The notes under the pieces: generated by a model | The model's database searches: none | Seen by the model: only the letters and a program-made list of their open reading frames with translations | What the model was told of the DNA's origin: nothing | From: Haliclona indistincta | Lineage: Eukaryota > Porifera > Demospongiae > Haplosclerida > Chalinidae | Direction of reading: 5' to 3' | DNA length: 64,000 bases | NCBI GenBank assembly: GCA_964017065.1 | Contig: OZ024783.1 | Location: 14,320,040 to 14,384,039 of the forward strand | Shown here: positions 12,860-26,000 of the stretch, piece by piece | How positions within the stretch are numbered: the first letter of the stretch is position 1 | Layout of the letters: every line of letters begins with the position of its first letter | Made by a program: the position numbers and the translations under genes

Positions 12860-14554
12860 GCTCATATGTACGTGCGTAAAATACTTTTATTAAATTATAC
12901 TGTCCTATTACTGACACTGTAGGAAATGCTACAGATACTCTTATTTCACTTATTACTGAGCTCCACCTTGGGTCTAACCACGCCCAGGCTATCAAATTGC
13001 AGTTCAGCTAAAGAGCACATCTAACGCTGAAACAGCAGCCACCAATCACATACATTTTTAAGTCCCACAGTATATAACCACTCTCTTGTGTATAAACCAA
13101 ACAATTTATATTCAAACCACTAATATCATTATTTCTAACAAGTTTTTTGTATTGTTGGTTCAAATAAAGATGAAATGATGTTTAAAAAAATATTTATGCT
13201 TCTGTTTCGAACAAAGTATTTTTCATTGTCCAGTAATCTCACTACTCGCACATTTCTGGAGAAAAATGATAAAGAGTGATCAGTTCGAACTCACTTTGTC
13301 AAGCTCTATTTTTGTCTGAGCTTCTATTCTTCTGATGTCTCATAAAGAGAGTTCATACCATTGACGTGTCCCTCTCAATAGGTACGCACAGTGTGTGCAG
13401 TGTTTTGTTTGCACTACAGCCACAAACATATTATATAACTGGTGCATACTTTAACGTCCACTTCATCGTTGACTATATCAATATCTACCACTTCACGAAT
13501 AGCTAGCTGTTCCTGTGACAACTTATGTACCTAATAAAAGAAAATGAAGCATTACTATGCTTGTGATGCATTTGTAGTTGTCCTTTATCATCTCCTATGT
13601 GGATAGTGGATTAGTTGTGATGGTGAACCTATCTCCAGCATCTACTGGTCTTGCTAGTCTACTAGTCTCTAATCTATATACTGGTCTCTAATCTACAGTG
13701 CAAGACATCATAAAGTTCCAAAATGTCAAAATATGTTTAAAGCTGATATCAATAGTGTAGATTGATAGTTAGTACTATGGTTATCTTATTTTTCAAAGTT
13801 AGATAAGAATATTATATAAGATAAAAGAGATAGAGGAATTAACATTCTGACCAATCAGATTGCAGCTCTTCCTTTGATCTGCCCCATCCGCATGAATATT
13901 AATGAGGCAAGGTGATAATCGTGTGGCTAGTTTTGGATTATGTGTCTCTAGATTTGATTAGGAAATTTTTCCGGAAGACTAGGGAGACTATGAAAGCTTA
14001 CAGAGAGGAACTAACACCAGGTCCTGAAATGATCAAGGCACTCAAGACATACAAAAGCCACCATAGAATCTCCGTCACTCAGTAAATAGTCATTGTTATA
14101 TAAATTTATATTTTTGTCTTTATAGAAATGTAGCACTTGTTTACCTCTGTCTTGTATTTAGGTTTCATTAGTTTTGCTTCATTGGTTGCTGATGTAATTT
14201 CTGTTGCTTGTTTTTGGAGGATTTTCAGTGAGGATGATCAGGGATAGTTTATTGGAACTTTGGCTTTATAGAAATTTACAAAGATGTGCACAGAAAGCAC
14301 AAAATTGTTTGCAAGCGAATTTGGCAATGCACAATAGAAAAAAATACAATTTTTCGAAATAATTAAAATTCATATGCATTATGTCACCAGAACGTCTGTT
14401 GCTATGGAAACGAACCACCAAAAAAGTTGAGAGTTGTTCAAAGCAAGAACGAGCTGTATGCCAAATTTGAAGTCTCTGCAATGCACAAATACGAAGATAT
14501 AAAAGTTTTAAAACGAGTGGGTAGATAATTAAATTTTGGGAAATTTATGATGTC
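12860..14554. other. No gene seen
   Basis: AT-rich. A lone two-unit copy of the downstream minisatellite lies at 13640-13700, beside the line GACATCATAAAGTTCC. That line is echoed in inverse near 14545, so the intervening 0.85 kb may be an insertion splitting the satellite. Confidence 0.4.
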
Positions 14555-14962
14555 TTGCACTATACTGGTCTTGCTAGTCTACTGGTCTTGCTAGTCTACT
14601 AGTCTTGCTAGTCTACTAGTCTTGCTAGTCTACTAGTCACTAATCTACTGGCTCTTACTAATCTGCTGGTCTTACTAATCTGCTGGTCTTGCTAATCTAC
14701 TATGGTCTTGCTAGTCTAGCCACTAATCTACTGGTTTTACTAATCTACTGGTCTTGCTAGTCTACTAGTCACTAATCTACTGGTCTTACTAATCTGCTGG
14801 TCTTACTAATCTGCTGGTCTTGCTAATCTACTATGGTCTTGCTAGTCTACTAGCCACTAATCTACTGGTTTTACTAATCTACTGGTCTTGCTAGTCTACT
14901 AGTCACTAATCTACTGGTCGCCTCTAATCTACTGGTCGCCTCTAATCTACTAATCGCCTCTA
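14555..14962 (+). repeat. Minisatellite of CTAGTCTACTGGTCTTGCTAG type
   Basis: Roughly 18-20-bp units (TACTGGTCTTGCTAGTC, with TACTAATCTGC variants) arranged in a higher-order pattern. A block of about 130 bp (14640-14760) is repeated at 14770-14900. It ends with three CGCCTCTAATCTACT units. Confidence 0.9.
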
Positions 14963-15237
14963 AAAGAATGACGACACTTTTGATAAACAGTAACCAACAA
15001 CTGTACGAGTCAGTGGCGTCACAAGGTTAGTGTTATTAGTCGTGTCGTCATTTTTTAAGGCGGAGTCCATTAAAACGTCACAAAACAGCAAGATGGCCGT
15101 CAAAAAGCAGCTATTTTGTGAGACCGAGCTTCGTTTGTCACGATGCTAAGACGGATACGCGCCAAATGAGTTCGTCGTAAATGCACTATGTTTAGCCTTT
15201 GTAATAAGCAAGTCTAGGTTCTTAACTAGCACAGACT

Positions 15238-15424
15238 CTGGAGATCCTGATCCTAACGTTGGGGCATATTGAAAACGCTGTTATACGCTCCCTGTTCCCA
15301 AAGTATAGCTGCCCGCGACTTCTCGTGCCACTCAGAGATGTGCATCCGGGGTGAGTGCTTGGCTGCAGCTTTAGCAGCTCTTAACTACCAGCCAATCTGG
15401 AGATCCTGATCCTAACGTTGTCTG
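15238..15424 (+). repeat. Direct repeat pair flanking a short spacer
   Basis: TCTGGAGATCCTGATCCTAA is present at about 15238 and again at about 15398, each followed by CGTTG. The purpose is unknown. The spacer holds no frame. Confidence 0.6.
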
Positions 15425-15723
15425 CTGAGTGGGTGTCTTTACTGCCATCTTGTATCACGTGACAGTCATATGACAAGAAGCCATATGGTGCATTCAACTC
15501 CCAAAGGATAGAACTTCGTCATGGTATGTGCATATGTGCATGAGATCAATGAGATTTGAGAAAATGAGCTAAATATCTAAAAATGAGTTTTCAAGCGTCT
15601 TCGTGTGGAACACTGTAGAATTAACGACATAGACAAGGGATATGAAATTCAGCCCGAACACTGAGTGCCGCACTAATGTGCAAAAATTCCCTAGTTACCA
15701 ATCCTGTACATGTACACGGGACG

Positions 15724-15876
15724 GGGTACAGGGCTTTGCATGTTGCTTGACCAAAGAGTTTTTGCTGGCGCATGCGCACAGTACGTTTTCTGTACAATTA
15801 GTATACAGAAACATGCTATGGGCATGCGCTAACAGGAAATTGTTTGGTCAAGCAACCTGCAAAACCCTGTATTTAT
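15724..15876. mobile_element. Foldback MITE, about 70-bp TIRs
   Basis: Nearly the whole 150-bp unit is an inverted repeat: TACAGGGCTTTGCATG... at the left and ...TGCAAAACCCTGTA at the right, with the inner line TTGCTTGACCAAA in both arms. The TA at both ends is consistent with a TA target as used by Tc1/mariner-type elements (inference). Confidence 0.75.
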
Positions 15877-16107
15877 CTATGTCCAAAGCCATCATGTGAT
15901 ATTTTGGATCTCTACCTGAACAATTCAATGCTAGATGAAGTCACTTAGCTGCTATGCGAGAGAGAGTGCAGGATAGACCATTGTGCCACTGAGCTGTGTA
16001 CATACAACAGAGCTTCACACGTAGTGACGGCACCTGCCTGGAGTGGAGAGGTAGAGGTCAGTAGCCATTAGCTAGTGTACTCCAGATAGCTCGCCTTATT
16101 CTTTATT

Positions 16108-16614
16108 CGCTGTGTCTCCGGTCCCGGCAACGGGATCGACCTTTCTATAGTTGCAGTCCCGGCACTGGTAATATAAAGGCTTGTTTGTAGCATGGATCAG
16201 CCAGCAGGTTCCGGTGGCTCAGCGGTTTAGTATTGTGGCTTGTAATACAGTGTTCTGGGTTCGATTCTCGCTCTATGCGTTTTTTTTTCTGCAGACTTAC
16301 ACTAAGCGTGTAAGTTTTTAGCTAAATGCTCGACGTTCCTTAGGCTTACCAAGGGCCGAAGGCCCTGTTAGGACGACCCTCCCGACGATCCTTAGGCGTA
16401 CCATGCAAGGGCCGAAGGCCCGGGTTAGGACGACCCTCCCGACGATCCTTAGGCTTACCAAGGGCCGAAGGCCCGGGTTAGGACACCCTCCCGAGTTTGC
16501 ACAGTTAGCGGCGAAGGTTTTTAGGGTCTTGGGTTTAGGGTTTAGTAGCTAGGACCTCCTAAATCCCGTTGCCGGGACTGCAACTATCTCGTTGCCGGGA
16601 CCGGAGACACAGCG
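16108..16614. mobile_element. MULE-like MITE with tRNA-like head and internal repeats
   Basis: Inverted ends read CGCTGTGTCTCCGGTCCCGG for about 27 bp, and a second inverted block (ATAGTTGCAGTCCCGGCA) lies just inside. The 9-bp direct repeat TTCTTTATT flanks the unit at 16099-16107 and 16615-16623. It carries a tRNA-like segment (16209-16275) and about three tandem 58-bp units (16330-16495) built round a GGGCCGAAGGCCC palindrome and CCTCCCGACGATCCTTAGG. No transposase. TIR plus 9-bp duplication fits Mutator-like elements. Confidence 0.85.
16209..16275 (+). other. tRNA-like sequence (pol III A and B boxes)
   Basis: TGGCTCAGCGG matches an A box, and GGGTTCGATTC about 45 bases later matches a B box; a T run follows at 16281. 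The acceptor stem does not pair and the T stem is only partly paired, so this is a SINE-like relic rather than a working tRNA. Confidence 0.5.
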
Positions 16615-16780
16615 TTCTTTATTTCATAGCAGCATTTCCTGCCCTATCTTGGAGCTGGGCGGACAACAACTTCCTTCCGTATTCTGGAGCTATTTCATGC
16701 CCTATTTTGGAGCTGGGACGACACCCGAACCCTATATCACTGCAGTCAGCTACTAGCTGGCTGATGTCAATAATCATTCA

Positions 16781-16929
16781 ATATTGTTATGAGCTATGGT
16801 ACCGCCTCATAGCGATGTATTAGACACGAACACTTTACGGTTGGAATCAGCTCGGTCGCTAGCGAATGATCCCACGTGATTTCAGTCGTATAAGCACCGT
16901 GTGATTTTATGCGAATCGCCTGCGACGGT
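16781..16929 (+). repeat. Right arm of long-range inverted repeat
   Basis: Inverse copy of 11379-11528. It ends about 160 bp before the start codon of Rab copy A, so it is part of, or abuts, that gene's promoter. Confidence 0.8.
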
Positions 16930-17037
16930 AGCCAGGTGGGCGTGGCCAAAATGCACGTGACGTGAGGGGAGCGCGTGACATTTGTACGGCTTCTCGAGTA
17001 AATCCTACAGATGGTCTGTTCTTTTCACGTGATCCGG

Positions 17038-17086
17038 ATAGAGCCTAAGACGGCGACTAATCTGTAGCTATACGGCCCCGGACAGC
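17038..17086 (+). promoter_or_regulatory. Leader of Rab copy A, shared with copy B
   Basis: GAGCCTAAGACGGCGACT followed by TAATCTGTAGCT lies directly before the ATG. Copy B has AGAGCCTAAGGCGGCGACT in the same place (33250-33268). Upstream, outside the shared part, is CACGTGACGTGA (16951-16962), an E-box/CRE-like motif. Conservation of the leader through an old duplication suggests 5' UTR or promoter function. Confidence 0.5.
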
Positions 17087-20000
17087 ATGACTCAGCCAGA
17101 TGATTTTCATTACAGGGTTGTCCTCACAGGAGACAGTTGTGTGGGCAAGACTAGTATACTCACGAGATTCACTGATGCTACCTTCAGCGAATCAGTCCTA
17201 GCAACAATTGGTGAGAGACTGTTGTCATTATCACAGACACACTATAATACTGATTAGCTGTACTGTAAATGGTTTTATAACTAATAATTATATACTGTCA
17301 GGTTTTGATTTTAGGCTCCGTATTGTTGATATTGATGGTAAGAAGATCAAGCTACTGATACGGGACACTGCTAGTCATGAACGCTTCAAACCAATGTTAA
17401 AGCCTTACTATAAGGATGCCTTGGTAAGCTGTGTTCCTCACAAAGACACAATTATAGATAGTTGCCCGGCCATGTACCACATTTAGTCTGGTCCCCAGTC
17501 CATTCCAAGGAAAGGTCTGGTGACTTGGCTTCACATCGCTAGGAACATTGGAATGTTGTGGGCGGGGCTAATATTGCCACGTACGTACATACGCTCTTGT
17601 GGGCGTGCAGCTTTTAGACAGCAGCTTTTTATGTCGACAACAACCAGCTACATCTGCAAAAGGCCATGCTTTTCTTCTCTAGAGAGAATTCAGAAGTTTG
17701 AACGCTAGGCAGAATAGCTCAGAAACAGTTTGATGGAGAAACTGAAGGTAACCCGCAGAGCAAAGAAACAGGCGATAACAACCTTCTGGACGAAATGTTG
17801 AACGCACTGCTGTGGTGGCCGCTACACCGGCAAAAAAGTGCCTTATTTAGCGCCCTGTACAATAGCACTGTCGACATCCATCTACCACAAAATTTAATTA
17901 ATGACGTCATAATTAAAAATTCCAGTACGCCGGAATGCTGGCGTACTGTTCCGAATGAGCTAAAGCCCAATCACCAGCCCCTACTTCTCGGTTATAATTT
18001 TCGCCCCACCCCGTTACGCCCATTAAAATAGCTTCTTGACAATTTGTTTTTGGGGCCTGGGGACGTGGCTAGTACCACATTATCATTACAAGTAATAAAA
18101 ACATTTCAACCAAAATGCAAGAGATTTAGGGTTGGAACATTAATTTTATTGAAAAAGTATGGAAACAAGATTTTGAAATGAAAAGGATTGTAACAATAGC
18201 AGTATAATGCTACCTCCCTATTAAATTAACCACAACTATCGAAAGCAGTTAATTTAGGGAGGTAGCATTATACTGCTATTGTTACAATCCTTTTCATTTC
18301 AAAATCTTGTTTCCATACTTTTTCAATAAAATTAATGTTCCAACCGGTTCTGGTTCCAACCCTAAATCTCTTGCATTTTGGTTGAAATGTTTTTATTACT
18401 TGTTTCTTTTCTTTTTTATTAATGACTTAGTTGGTACTTATGGTAATACAGTGTTATGAGCCTCTTCAACTATTTCAGCTGATCTGTACTGGCGATCGAC
18501 TCTGGCACTGCATGCATGCAACACGTACCATGCAACATTAGCTAAGCTTAAGCTAGCGTTCTTACAAGCCTGAACAGACAAATCCAGTGTAACAGTGATG
18601 ATTTGCTCGTTGTCTGCTGTGAACACTGCTAGTAGCAGCAGCTAGCACTCGCGTTCCAAGCAATTTGTACAAAGGTGCGCTTGTATTAGAATAATTACAT
18701 ACACGGGCGTGCGCGAGTAGGCGTAACCTAGTAACGGAGTTCGATGGAATGGAGTCTGTTATGGACCAAAAATCGCTGTTTTCCTGGAAATACTCGCTTC
18801 TGCTAGTGTTTTAGGCTTAAATAGATATCAGGTGCACTGCTCCCAACGACTAGTGTAGTTTCTGTGTAGGTTTTGTCTTGAATAGCTCACTAGCCACGGT
18901 GCTAGGCTTGCTGGAGAAGAAGAAAGAAGATGAACAAACGGGTGACCACGCGAATTCTGGTTTACCACCTTAGACCTGGTTTCTTTTACTTCTGAAGGTC
19001 TCTTTGTAATCGCAAAAATCGTGCAAAGAGCTTCAGAACGTTACATTAGCTTGAAACGCCCGTACGGTGAAGATATGGCAGTGCCGTACTTAGTGCCTCC
19101 AGGCTAGGCACCATCTTGTCATGCCCATAGCAGTTGGCCTTATAGTCTTTATTAGTAGACTCATTGTAAGCGCTTACCTCTTAGGATAGCCCCTAGGTAG
19201 TTAAAATACCCCTGATGTCGTCAACAGCCAAGATATACGTGAATTATTGCGTTTAGCCTAAGTGTAGCCGCCATCTTGTTTTCCGCCCAACCCTAAATAT
19301 GCCACGTCTACCGCGTGGCATAATAATGATTTATTAGAAAATGTGTGCATCCATTAGACTAAATGGGACTCAAAGTTCATGATGATAGCAACTCTAAAGA
19401 AAATTAAAAAGATTTCTATCGAAATCAAAGGGACGTAGGGATAAAGAAATCTACCAGCTGCATGGTTCACAATGTAAACCAACAAGAAACAAGCATGGAA
19501 TGGTAATACGATTGACTTGCTAACAGACCATAGATCCCTACATCAGTGGCTGCTGTGCACGTGGCAGACTATAGCTAGTTCAGCTAGTTGCTGTCGACTG
19601 ACACCTGACGTACATTCAGCTTGTTACAAAATATTGGTCTTATATACAGCCACTGATGTAGGGATCTATGGTCTGTTAGCAAGTCAATCGTGTTACCATT
19701 CCATGCTTGTTCCTTGTTGATTTACATTGTGAACCAGTGGTAGATTTTTTTATCCCTACATCCCTTTGATTTGTGTTCTTTTTCTTCAGTAAAGTGCAGT
19801 TCAATATCATGCACGTACTGAGCCTTCTTTGTTTTCACCATTGGTTTAGTTTTCCTGTTGTTGATGGCTTTCTTTATTATTAGTAATTTTAAACTTGTAG
19901 CTAAAAATTGTTATGCTGTACACATCAGCTCACCTATGCATTCATGCAGCCCCGCCCACACTTGTTTGTAGCAGTTATAATCATTATTTTAACAAACGCA

Positions 20001-23000
20001 GAATGGTGATCCTTTACCGTTCTTCGAAGACACTAGATAAATGAAGCACCATGGTGCAGATGCCTCGGTGGAATTGCATGCATACTGCACACTGCACACT
20101 GGGCATGCTTTAACAGCAATAGCAACTACAGCTATTCCACCAGCAGATAATGACTGTAAAAGATTTATGAAGTACAATGCAAGCTATTGATACAAGCTCG
20201 CAAAAATAACAGAAGCCAATAGTATGCTACTAATTAGTTGGGCGTGAACAAGCCATGCTTGTAGCAGTTTTTTGGTTTTTGCTGAATGTTATCCGGACCG
20301 CCATCCTGTAGTCCAGATCAAACCTACAATCTGCTAGCCAGTTAACCATGGACATATTCGACTTCGGAGAAGTCCAGATCGCCAGCAATGGTAAACAAAG
20401 TAAGCAAATCACGTCCGCCATAACTCACGAACAAAGCTTTAATTCAAATATCTAAGACCATCAAGTTCGAGCTATTAACGTGTTATGTCTATAATTATTG
20501 CACTTACCACCAGCTGATTCTTCGCCGTCTTTCAGAACTAGACCGGACACACAGACAGACACGCACGATTACTGTATGCCTCGTGGCTCCGCCCACCGAG
20601 GCAAAATGATGTGTTCTCCGTGATCCATATGGCGCGGAGATACTCAAGCTAGTGCTTGGTCATTTGCGTTAGCCACTGCCTGGTCACGTGTGTATTGCAC
20701 AATCACAATAATGGTGTCTAACACTTAGCTGACAATGGATCACAATCGAGAAATCGCGGAACTTATATCACAGTTTCGCTAAAAACAAAGTTTAAAAGGC
20801 ACCTGCCAGGAGAATTTCATGACTGTTCATGGGTGTTTGGTATCGGCACTGCTCGCGTAAAGGCGCTAGGTGAGTGGAAGAAAGAAATAGAGAAGAAAAA
20901 ACGAAGATGACGAAACTCGATTTTCACCGTTTCCAGGTTCGTCACTTTAGTAACAATCTCCTTGCTACTGTAAGATGAGAGACCAGATCTAGGTGTCTTT
21001 GGACGTATAAAATTCATTACCAGGAGAAATGTCAGCGTTTGAATGCTAATACATTGTATGTAGCCGCCATCTTGTTTTTCATTCATCCCTACATAGGGAG
21101 TCACTACCGTGCCTCCCTAATACTTTCTCGGATTTTAGTGTTGCTATAGCATGGTTTGAAAAGTAACATCACCAGCCATGCCTCCCTTGGTGGGCAGAAG
21201 AGTGAAAACTGGCTGGGAAATCGACTTTGCATCTATGGTCAATGGTCTATACTATTATTGCATCTCTGGAGCCACAAGCGAAATAGAGGTATTCAGAGAA
21301 TCTTGCTTTTGTTCCGACAGAGCTGTTTTTGACACAATTGGTGCAATCATGCACATAGCAATTTGTCACCACAGTTAGGTCAGTATTGTACCGGACTTGC
21401 ACCACCAAGCGAAAAGCAGGAGTAGTCGTTAATGACTTAATGTGTGGATGGTTTAATACACATGACTAGCAGTGAATTTGATTGGTCAGCAACTACTTCC
21501 GCTTTTCGCTTCATGGTGCAAGGTCTCTGCAAAGTCCGGTAGAACTGACAGCTTGCCCACCAAATAGTAGGCGTAACTTACACATAAATTACATTCCGCC
21601 CAATTTGCCGGTTGAATTAATAAGTTTTTAACTACTTTAGAAACCATGTATAGGCATGCATGCATGCATGTATGTATGTGTGTGTGTTGTGGTCATTAAA
21701 ATTCTTATTCTCAGGGTATTATGCTGCTGTATGACGTCACTGATGAGGGTTCATTTGACAATATTAGATCACGGATTAAGTATGTTGAAGAGGTGAGTTT
21801 AATTATGGCTCAATTTGAACACAGATGTTAATGAAATAGAAGTTTTGTGTACGTTTGTGTAATTTATGAAATTGCGACTGTGTGTAATTATAGTTAGTTT
21901 ATCCGATAAAACAATTGACATTGCCAGCTATAACGACATCTTGTTTCAATTTCTGTACACTGTCAAAGCTTAGGTCTGTATATTCACTTACATGTAGTTA
22001 ATGTATTGTGTTCAGTGGAAGATGAACTTCTTCAAACTAGATTTTCACTTGGTCGACCCAGGGAAGCAAACTTTAGTCTATTAGCTATCGTTTTAGCTAA
22101 ATTTAAAGTTGCAGTGGAGTTGAAAAAAGTCTGTTCCAAAATGCACTTCAAAGTCGCGACTATCACTCAATTGCCAATGTATTAGTTGACGTCAAAATGT
22201 GATTTTTATCGATTTTTGAGCGACTGTAACTAAAAAAGTAAACTCGATTTTGCATTGGCCAGCCCCAGGTCTAATAGAACAGGGTCTGATGATTTGAGTG
22301 GTGTGTTCAAATTGAAGTCCAAAGAAAAAAAAAGTCGGTTCCACTTTTGAGGTGAAGTTAGGTAAGAAACAAGTTTTGCCCGAAAAAATGAAGTACAACA
22401 GTTGCGTTTAGGACAGTTTGAGCATGGTTTATTCTGTTTAAACTGCATCACTAGTATCTCAGACTATCCTTAGACTGTCTAGAAACTAATACTAGCAATT
22501 CTAGTGTAGCGAAGGCTCAGGAGGGAGCCCAGAAGTCACTTCACTCGTGACCGCCATTCTCTATGAGCACTAATATTGTCGCGCTGCTTACTTTCTATTC
22601 TGAAAAGGACATTATTACATAAGCTTGAGCTTCTTAGCATAGCTTAGACTATAGCAAGAGTTCATTAAGAAAGAATATTTAGCCGTCAATATACCCCATT
22701 GGACGGCGAATGGGGTATATTGAAGGCTGCATACTCTTACTTGATGAACTCTTGACTATAGTATATACGCGCATGTGATTTTTAGCCTGTTATTTTGCGC
22801 ACGTGATTTTCGAATGAGCATAGCTAACCAGGGGGTACGACAAGCTAATTTATTCTGACGTATTGCTGACGTTGCTGCACGTATATATAGGCAAACCAAA
22901 ATACATTGTGACTTTCCTGGTCTGCTACGTCTTTAGAGGACAATTTGACCGGTAGGTATGTTGCGAAATAGATACTACTGCCCAAGAGCTTTCGTTTAAG

Positions 23001-26000
23001 CTACCTTACCCCACCCTTATCCCTTTTAGTTTTTGCAGTACAGAGAGATGAAGATTTAGAATTGATTGGCAAAAATATTCACCCAAGAAAGCACCAACGT
23101 GATCAAAACAGCTTTGCTATTATACTTGAGCATCAGTCGGTTAATAATGTAAAGAAATTGCGGCTATGGCGCACAAACTCTGGCTGCAATACGCACAAAT
23201 AATATTTATAATGTTGTCCAATCACTGTAACAGCAGTTAGCTGTTTTGAGTCGATTGTTCTGGATTGTTACTTGCCTTGATTTGGGTTGTAAAAAATGCA
23301 CACCTGAGTTCGATATCATGTACTATAGCGCGATGCCAAACTGTTTAAACTATCCTGCATACTTTCCAAAGCATTATTGTTCGTTATTGGGCGTGTCGTA
23401 TGTCAGCAATACGTCATATTAAATTAGCTTGTCATACCCCCCTGATAGCTAATGTTCCATCGTGAGGCGTGGCTCAATGGCGCTAGCATAGCATACAGCA
23501 CTCATTTCATTTAATTTCATTTCATATTGCTCTACAGTCACGAGAGGATGAGAGATAAAATTAATGGTGATATAATTATACTTGAGTGAATGACTGGCAG
23601 ACTGTACACAAAATATACAGCTACAAGGAGAAAAGAAGAAATTATGTGCTTACATGAGGATATGCGGAAAAAACTTAGTGGAACACACTTGTTACAAGGA
23701 CACAAGAAATGAAAAGAACAAGGGTTTGATGAATTAAAAGATCTTAAGAAAGTTAGATTGGAATAGATTTGGTAGTGTGAATTAGAGGAAGAGAATTCCA
23801 TAGTCTTGGAATTAGTGCTGGGCGATATCATATTTTCAATATTCGATATTTTGTTTACTCAAATATCACGATACAACTAAATATTGGTTATAATGTAGTA
23901 CTTGGTTGTACATGACATACCTGCATGGGTACTGATTATACAATTACAGGTTTTTAGCTAGGAACACCAGCATTTCCACCTTTGAAGGTTTGAGTGATGA
24001 CCTTTTTTTAGTGACAACATTGCCAGCAGTACTGAATAGTTGCTCTGAGGATGAGCTTCTTGCGCATAAGCAGAGATAGTGTTTTGCTAGCTTGGAGAGA
24101 TGTGGGTACTCATGTGCGTGCACTTTCCACCACTCTAGTGTATCTGTGGTTGAGTCTTGGTTAGGAGTAGACAAATACTTGTCTACCTCGTGGCTGACTC
24201 TGTCCTCTGCAGTAGCTGTTGAACTGTTCTCTGTGGTCTGCCGTTTTTTCAAAAAATCTCCAAGACTTCTCTTCTTTCTTGGAGGCTGTTCTGTTTCGTC
24301 CTGTCTCTCCTCATACTCTTCAATTTTCATTTCATCTGCTTCTTTCTTCACACGGCTCTTCACTTTATCTCTGTCTGCCTCAGCTACATTGTCCAGCTTA
24401 AATCGTGGATCCAAAATACTTGACACATCAAGAAGAAGTTCATTCAGTTTCTTGTCTGAATATCGTGCTGTCAATGGGGCAATCACTCTTCGCTTAATAT
24501 CACGGGTCATAGTGGTGCCATCTTCAATCCATCTGCAATTCTAGAATTGCAAAGGCTCAGAAGGGAGCCCAGAAGTCACTCCTGACCACCATTTGCTATG
24601 AGCTCTGATATCGACGCGCTGCTTACTATCTGTTCTGAAAAGAACATTGTTACAGGTAATACATAAGCTTCAGCTTCTTAGTATAGCTATACACAACCGT
24701 GTTGGAACTGTGGACGTCTACTGCTAGCGTTTGTAGAGCTGTGAACTGTGTTCTCGCTAGAAATTTAAATCCAAGGGGGGAATTCTAACATACCCAACTG
24801 CTATGTTATCTGGTATGTCATTAACACCTATCGCAATGACTACGATGTTGGCAGTTTGGTCAAATGGTTATAGAGGATTGGGGTGAGGAAGTAAGGAACG
24901 AGGGTTCGAATCCAGCTTTCAGCATGTTTTTTTTCCTTTACTAACCATTCGTTTAACATTTTTAGCAGTTATCCAAGGGGTTTTTGCTACAATCCAAGGG
25001 GGTAAACCCCCTCAAAAAAGGCCTAGCGAGAACACTGGATGTGAAGTTGCCTACCTGTAGGCTGTACCATGCTAGCGAACGGCGACAAGGCTTTGTAGTT
25101 CTGGGCGAAGGAAGCAGACGTTCGAGGTGCACCAATAGCCTTCGTGTTCTGTGCGTAAACGTAATTCAGAACTGTAGTGTTTTCCACTGTTGAGAATCTT
25201 CACCACTTTCTTGCCCATAGCAGCTCAGGGACCCATGGGATGGATTGGGCAGATCGCATATTTGTATTCTGCATTTGCAAGAGCTTTCGATTCATACTAA
25301 ATTCGTTAAATTCTGTCCAGAGATAGCGTAAAATCGACAACTAATTAAGATTCGCCATACATTTTGATTTGGAGTGAATTTACAAACCACAGACATTTTA
25401 CATGTCACATGACTGAATATTAATGCTTCCAACCTTCTCTGGTATGATCCAAGGTGACCTTCACGGAACGGAGTGGTTGTCAATAGCAACCCGTTTTAAA
25501 ATTATTTGTTTCACGCTTTTTAGGAATTTGCGCTTTGTCGAGAAAGCGCAGCGCTTTCTCCAGAAAGTGCAGTCACAGTAAGCGCAACGGATACTGCACT
25601 TTCTAAGGTCCAACTCCTGTTTTTACACGGCTCTTGTCACTCAAGAATCGCCACAAAATAGCTCTCTACTACTATAGGTGTTAGAAATTAAGTTAAGTGA
25701 GTCCTTTGTCGAGTGTAATCTGGGGCGGCATGGCAGCAACTCGTGCTAGCACTGGATTCGAGCCTGAGCTAGCACAATGAGCCCGAGCGAGCATTCTAAA
25801 GAGAGGCAACAACGACACATAAATTATTTCAGTGTGTTGGTTGTTTTTACTTCCGCGCAGCTAAACCTTCATGCAGCTGTGCCTACTGTATATTGAGTGC
25901 TAGCTGGCCATGTCCATGCATGGCAGACTTGTTGTCAGCCTACGGATGAGAGACAGGTAGCAGTCTAGGTAGCATTGCATAAGCCGGGCCCAGGCATGGA

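Noticed and set aside
16209..16275. Functional tRNA gene
   Set aside because: A and B boxes are good but the acceptor stem does not pair and the segment lies inside a MITE.
18089..19325. Classic Helitron
   Set aside because: No TC start and no CTRR end placed after the hairpin. The hairpin is at the very end, so only a Helentron-like reading remains open.
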